This document shows, piece by piece, positions 25,338-27,124 of a DNA stretch of 27,124 nt. The position numbers were made by a program, and so were the translations under genes. Each line of letters opens with the position of its first letter. Position 1 is the first letter of the stretch. The DNA is from Paulinella micropora (taxonomy: Eukaryota > Cercozoa > Imbricatea > Euglyphida). The notes beneath the pieces are model-generated. The model ran no database searches and was not told where the DNA came from. It saw nothing but the letters and a program-made list of their open reading frames with translations. Location of the stretch: NCBI GenBank assembly GCA_009731375.1, contig BJOX01000291.1, positions 675,807 through 702,930 on the forward strand. Direction: 5' to 3'.

Positions 25338-27095
25338 ATGTCACAGCGCAAGCGTAAGCACGAGCTACTGGCAGAGTGCAGGAGCCTCGAGGCTAGTCTG
25401 GGCCTCCGTACGCGCGGGCTCGCTGCCCTGCAACGTGACCGGCTGGCAGCCCAAGTGAAATCTCTGCGCCGACAGATTATCAAGCCCCCCCGTCCACTTC
25501 CGCAGGTGCTCGACCGCGAAATGTGGGGTCTGATCCTGAGTTTTCTGCTCGGGCCCGGGCTCCCGGCAGAGACAGGCGGCCGGGTTCGTTACTATGCGAC
25601 AGCAGTGCCTCTGTTACGCGTGTGCCGCCTCCTACGACAAGACTGTCTAGAACTCAAGTGCTGGCAGCTCGGGGCTATCTCGGACGCAGACAAAGTGCGC
25701 ACACGCACCTTCTGGGCGCTCTTAGGCGGCAAAGATTGTTGTCTATGGAGTGTCGTTCAGCGCGACGTGCTCCCGGCGGTAGCTCGGGGGGGCACTACGC
25801 CGGCGCCGCTGGAACTGTTCGCGGCAGCTGACCTGCTAAACTCGGCGACAGGACAACCGTGCCTCGTCCGCTCCGCGGCGGTCTGTGACGTGTTAGTCAA
25901 GCTCGGGCTAGGGCTCGACCAACTAGAAGTCCACTTGCAGCTAGTGCGTGCCAGTCGGGCCAAGCAGGCGGCAAAAGTGGCAAAACGTCGGCGCCGCAAG
26001 TGCGTCAAAGGTCTGTGTGCGCAAACGGACGACCAAGTCCGACGGGAGGCTGCGCGCGGGCGCCCAGAGGCACAGTATGAACTGGGGCTGCGCTATGCTA
26101 AGCGTGACGAGCTGCACCCGTTGGCAATAGAGTGGTACACCCGCGCGGCCGAGCAAGGCCTGGCCGACGCGCAGCTTGAGCTCGCTCGCTGGTACCGCTC
26201 CAGCGATCCGGTACTGGCCTGTCGCTGGGCCGGCCGGGCTGCTGAGCAAGACCACCCAGCGGCCCTGTACCAGCTAGCCGAACACCTACAGAGCGGAGAG
26301 GGCACGGACCGAGACGAGGCACGCGCGTTGCAATGCCTAGCTGTGGCTGCCGGGCAAGCACACGCGGACGCGGAGCTGGCGCTCGCGGAGCGTCACTTGA
26401 CAGGCAGAGGAGTGTCGCAGTCTGCAGTTTTGGCCTGGTCGTACTACCAGCGCGCGTTCCAACACGGCCAGGCCGCGGCAGGCCTAGGCCTGGCTTGTTG
26501 TTGTGCTCAGGGGATCGGCACCCCCCAGAATCGGGTAGCAGCTATGGACTACTACCGGCAGGCGGCCGCCCGGGGCAGCCAGCAAGCCTGCGTCGAACTA
26601 GGCCAATACTACGCCAAGGGAGTGGCCAGGGTCGTGAACAAGCACCCCGAGTTGGCCTTCCGGTACTTCAAACAAGCCGTGGAGGACGCTAGCCCCCACC
26701 CGGAAGTGCTGTTCTTGCTAGGCAAGTGCTATCAGCAGAAGCTAGGTACCGCGCGGGACGACGCGGCGGCGGTCCGCTGTTGCCAGCGGGCGGCGGAGCT
26801 AGGCTTTGCCAAGGCGCAGCGCGAGCTTGGGGCCTGCTATCTCGCGGGACGGGGCGTAGCCAAGGACAGCGCCAGGGCCGTGACCTATTACCAGCTAGCG
26901 GCCGAACAGGGCCTGCCCGCCGCCCAGCTTAATCTGGGCTGGTGTTATGCACGGGGGACTGGCGTAGCCAGAGACCTGGCAAAGGCAGAGGAGTGGTGGG
27001 GGCGGGCGGCGGACCAGGGCTGCCACGACGCGCAGGCCGAACTGGCCCGGGCCCGAAATGCTCTCATGCAGGAGACAAATTTAGTTCCAGTTTGA
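25338..27095 (+). CDS. F-box-like protein with long Sel1 repeat domain
   Basis: This is a 585-aa protein with ATG 25338 and TGA 27093-27095. Residues 1-47 are a basic coiled coil. Residues 52-110 have the F-box pattern (LPQVLDREMWGLILSFLL, then PLLRVCRLLRQDCLELKCW), which in known proteins binds Skp1 in SCF ubiquitin ligases. A mixed region (120-205) and a basic AKRRRRK stretch at 214-221 (possible nuclear signal) follow. About nine Sel1 repeats span 243-570 (for example AQYELGLRY, AAEQGLADAQLELARWY, GLGLACCCAQGIG, AAELGFAKAQRELGACYLAGRGV), and in F-box proteins they would recruit substrates. No signal peptide was found, so it is unlike ER Sel1L. The frame is intact, GC-rich and intronless, and differs from the broken Sel1 gene at 23.6 kb. 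F-box assignment is moderate, Sel1 is strong. Confidence 0.85.
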   Translation: MSQRKRKHELLAECRSLEASLGLRTRGLAALQRDRLAAQVKSLRRQIIKPPRPLPQVLDREMWGLILSFLLGPGLPAETGGRVRYYATAVPLLRVCRLLRQDCLELKCWQLGAISDADKVRTRTFWALLGGKDCCLWSVVQRDVLPAVARGGTTPAPLELFAAADLLNSATGQPCLVRSAAVCDVLVKLGLGLDQLEVHLQLVRASRAKQAAKVAKRRRRKCVKGLCAQTDDQVRREAARGRPEAQYELGLRYAKRDELHPLAIEWYTRAAEQGLADAQLELARWYRSSDPVLACRWAGRAAEQDHPAALYQLAEHLQSGEGTDRDEARALQCLAVAAGQAHADAELALAERHLTGRGVSQSAVLAWSYYQRAFQHGQAAAGLGLACCCAQGIGTPQNRVAAMDYYRQAAARGSQQACVELGQYYAKGVARVVNKHPELAFRYFKQAVEDASPHPEVLFLLGKCYQQKLGTARDDAAAVRCCQRAAELGFAKAQRELGACYLAGRGVAKDSARAVTYYQLAAEQGLPAAQLNLGWCYARGTGVARDLAKAEEWWGRAADQGCHDAQAELARARNALMQETNLVPV

Positions 27096-27124
27096 GCAGA
27101 TGTTTGATTGCATTGTTTTTTTTT

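Noticed and set aside
1-27124. tRNA or rRNA genes
   Set aside because: I saw no tRNA-like cloverleaf with A and B box signatures and no conserved rRNA segments, though a covariance-model search was not possible.

Overview
The window reads as nuclear DNA of a microbial eukaryote whose identity I cannot name. It carries a Ty3/gypsy-class retroelement, several kilobases of simple repeats, an AT-rich satellite and genes with no Shine-Dalgarno or operon structure. Its MYND-finger, F-box-like and Sel1-repeat proteins are also typical of protist genomes and of some large DNA viruses. I cannot rule out that the GC-rich right end is an old viral insertion, but I see no viral hallmark gene.

Layout. 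Bases 2-1719 hold a decayed, unrecognised protein gene with a frameshift, a stop and a 10-N gap that looks like an unmerged contig overlap. Bases 1698-3160 are a degenerate AT-rich tandem repeat with a conserved palindrome, followed by an ACAT tetranucleotide array (3310-3887). Bases 4339-4460 form a short inverted repeat. Near 4659-4937 there is a duplicated segment with two possible 33-35 nt introns. About 830 bp of almost pure pyrimidine follows (4938-5780).

Bases 7144-15661 are the coding core of a Ty3/gypsy-like element. Gag has a CCCH-type finger and an RGG-rich tail, followed by a broken or recoded protease and then RT, RNase H and a DDx35E integrase. The RT has YIDG where YxDD is expected. 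Gag, protease and Pol are separated by UGA, a +1 shift and a second UGA. No LTRs were found by eye.

Bases 15967-19211 contain a short minus-strand reading frame, a CA-rich minisatellite, a G-run and hairpin cluster, a GT-rich block, and a 283-aa gene. That gene appears to continue, after a frameshift, into an LRR-like segment that ends in 1.1 kb of CT repeat. The CT repeat passes into a 1.7-kb hexanucleotide array (GGCTTC-like).

Bases 22074-27095 are a compact, GC-rich set of intronless genes: a disrupted unknown gene, a frameshifted Sel1 gene, a small helical protein, a MYND-finger protein with a glycosyltransferase-like acidic motif, and a divergent F-box-like/Sel1 protein. The last two are head to head across about 220 bp. 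The shared domain types suggest a lineage-expanded family of ubiquitin or protein-interaction adaptors, with some members decaying. Several single-base or short-indel frameshifts could be real pseudogenisation or assembly error. Read-level checks should come before any biological claim based on them.
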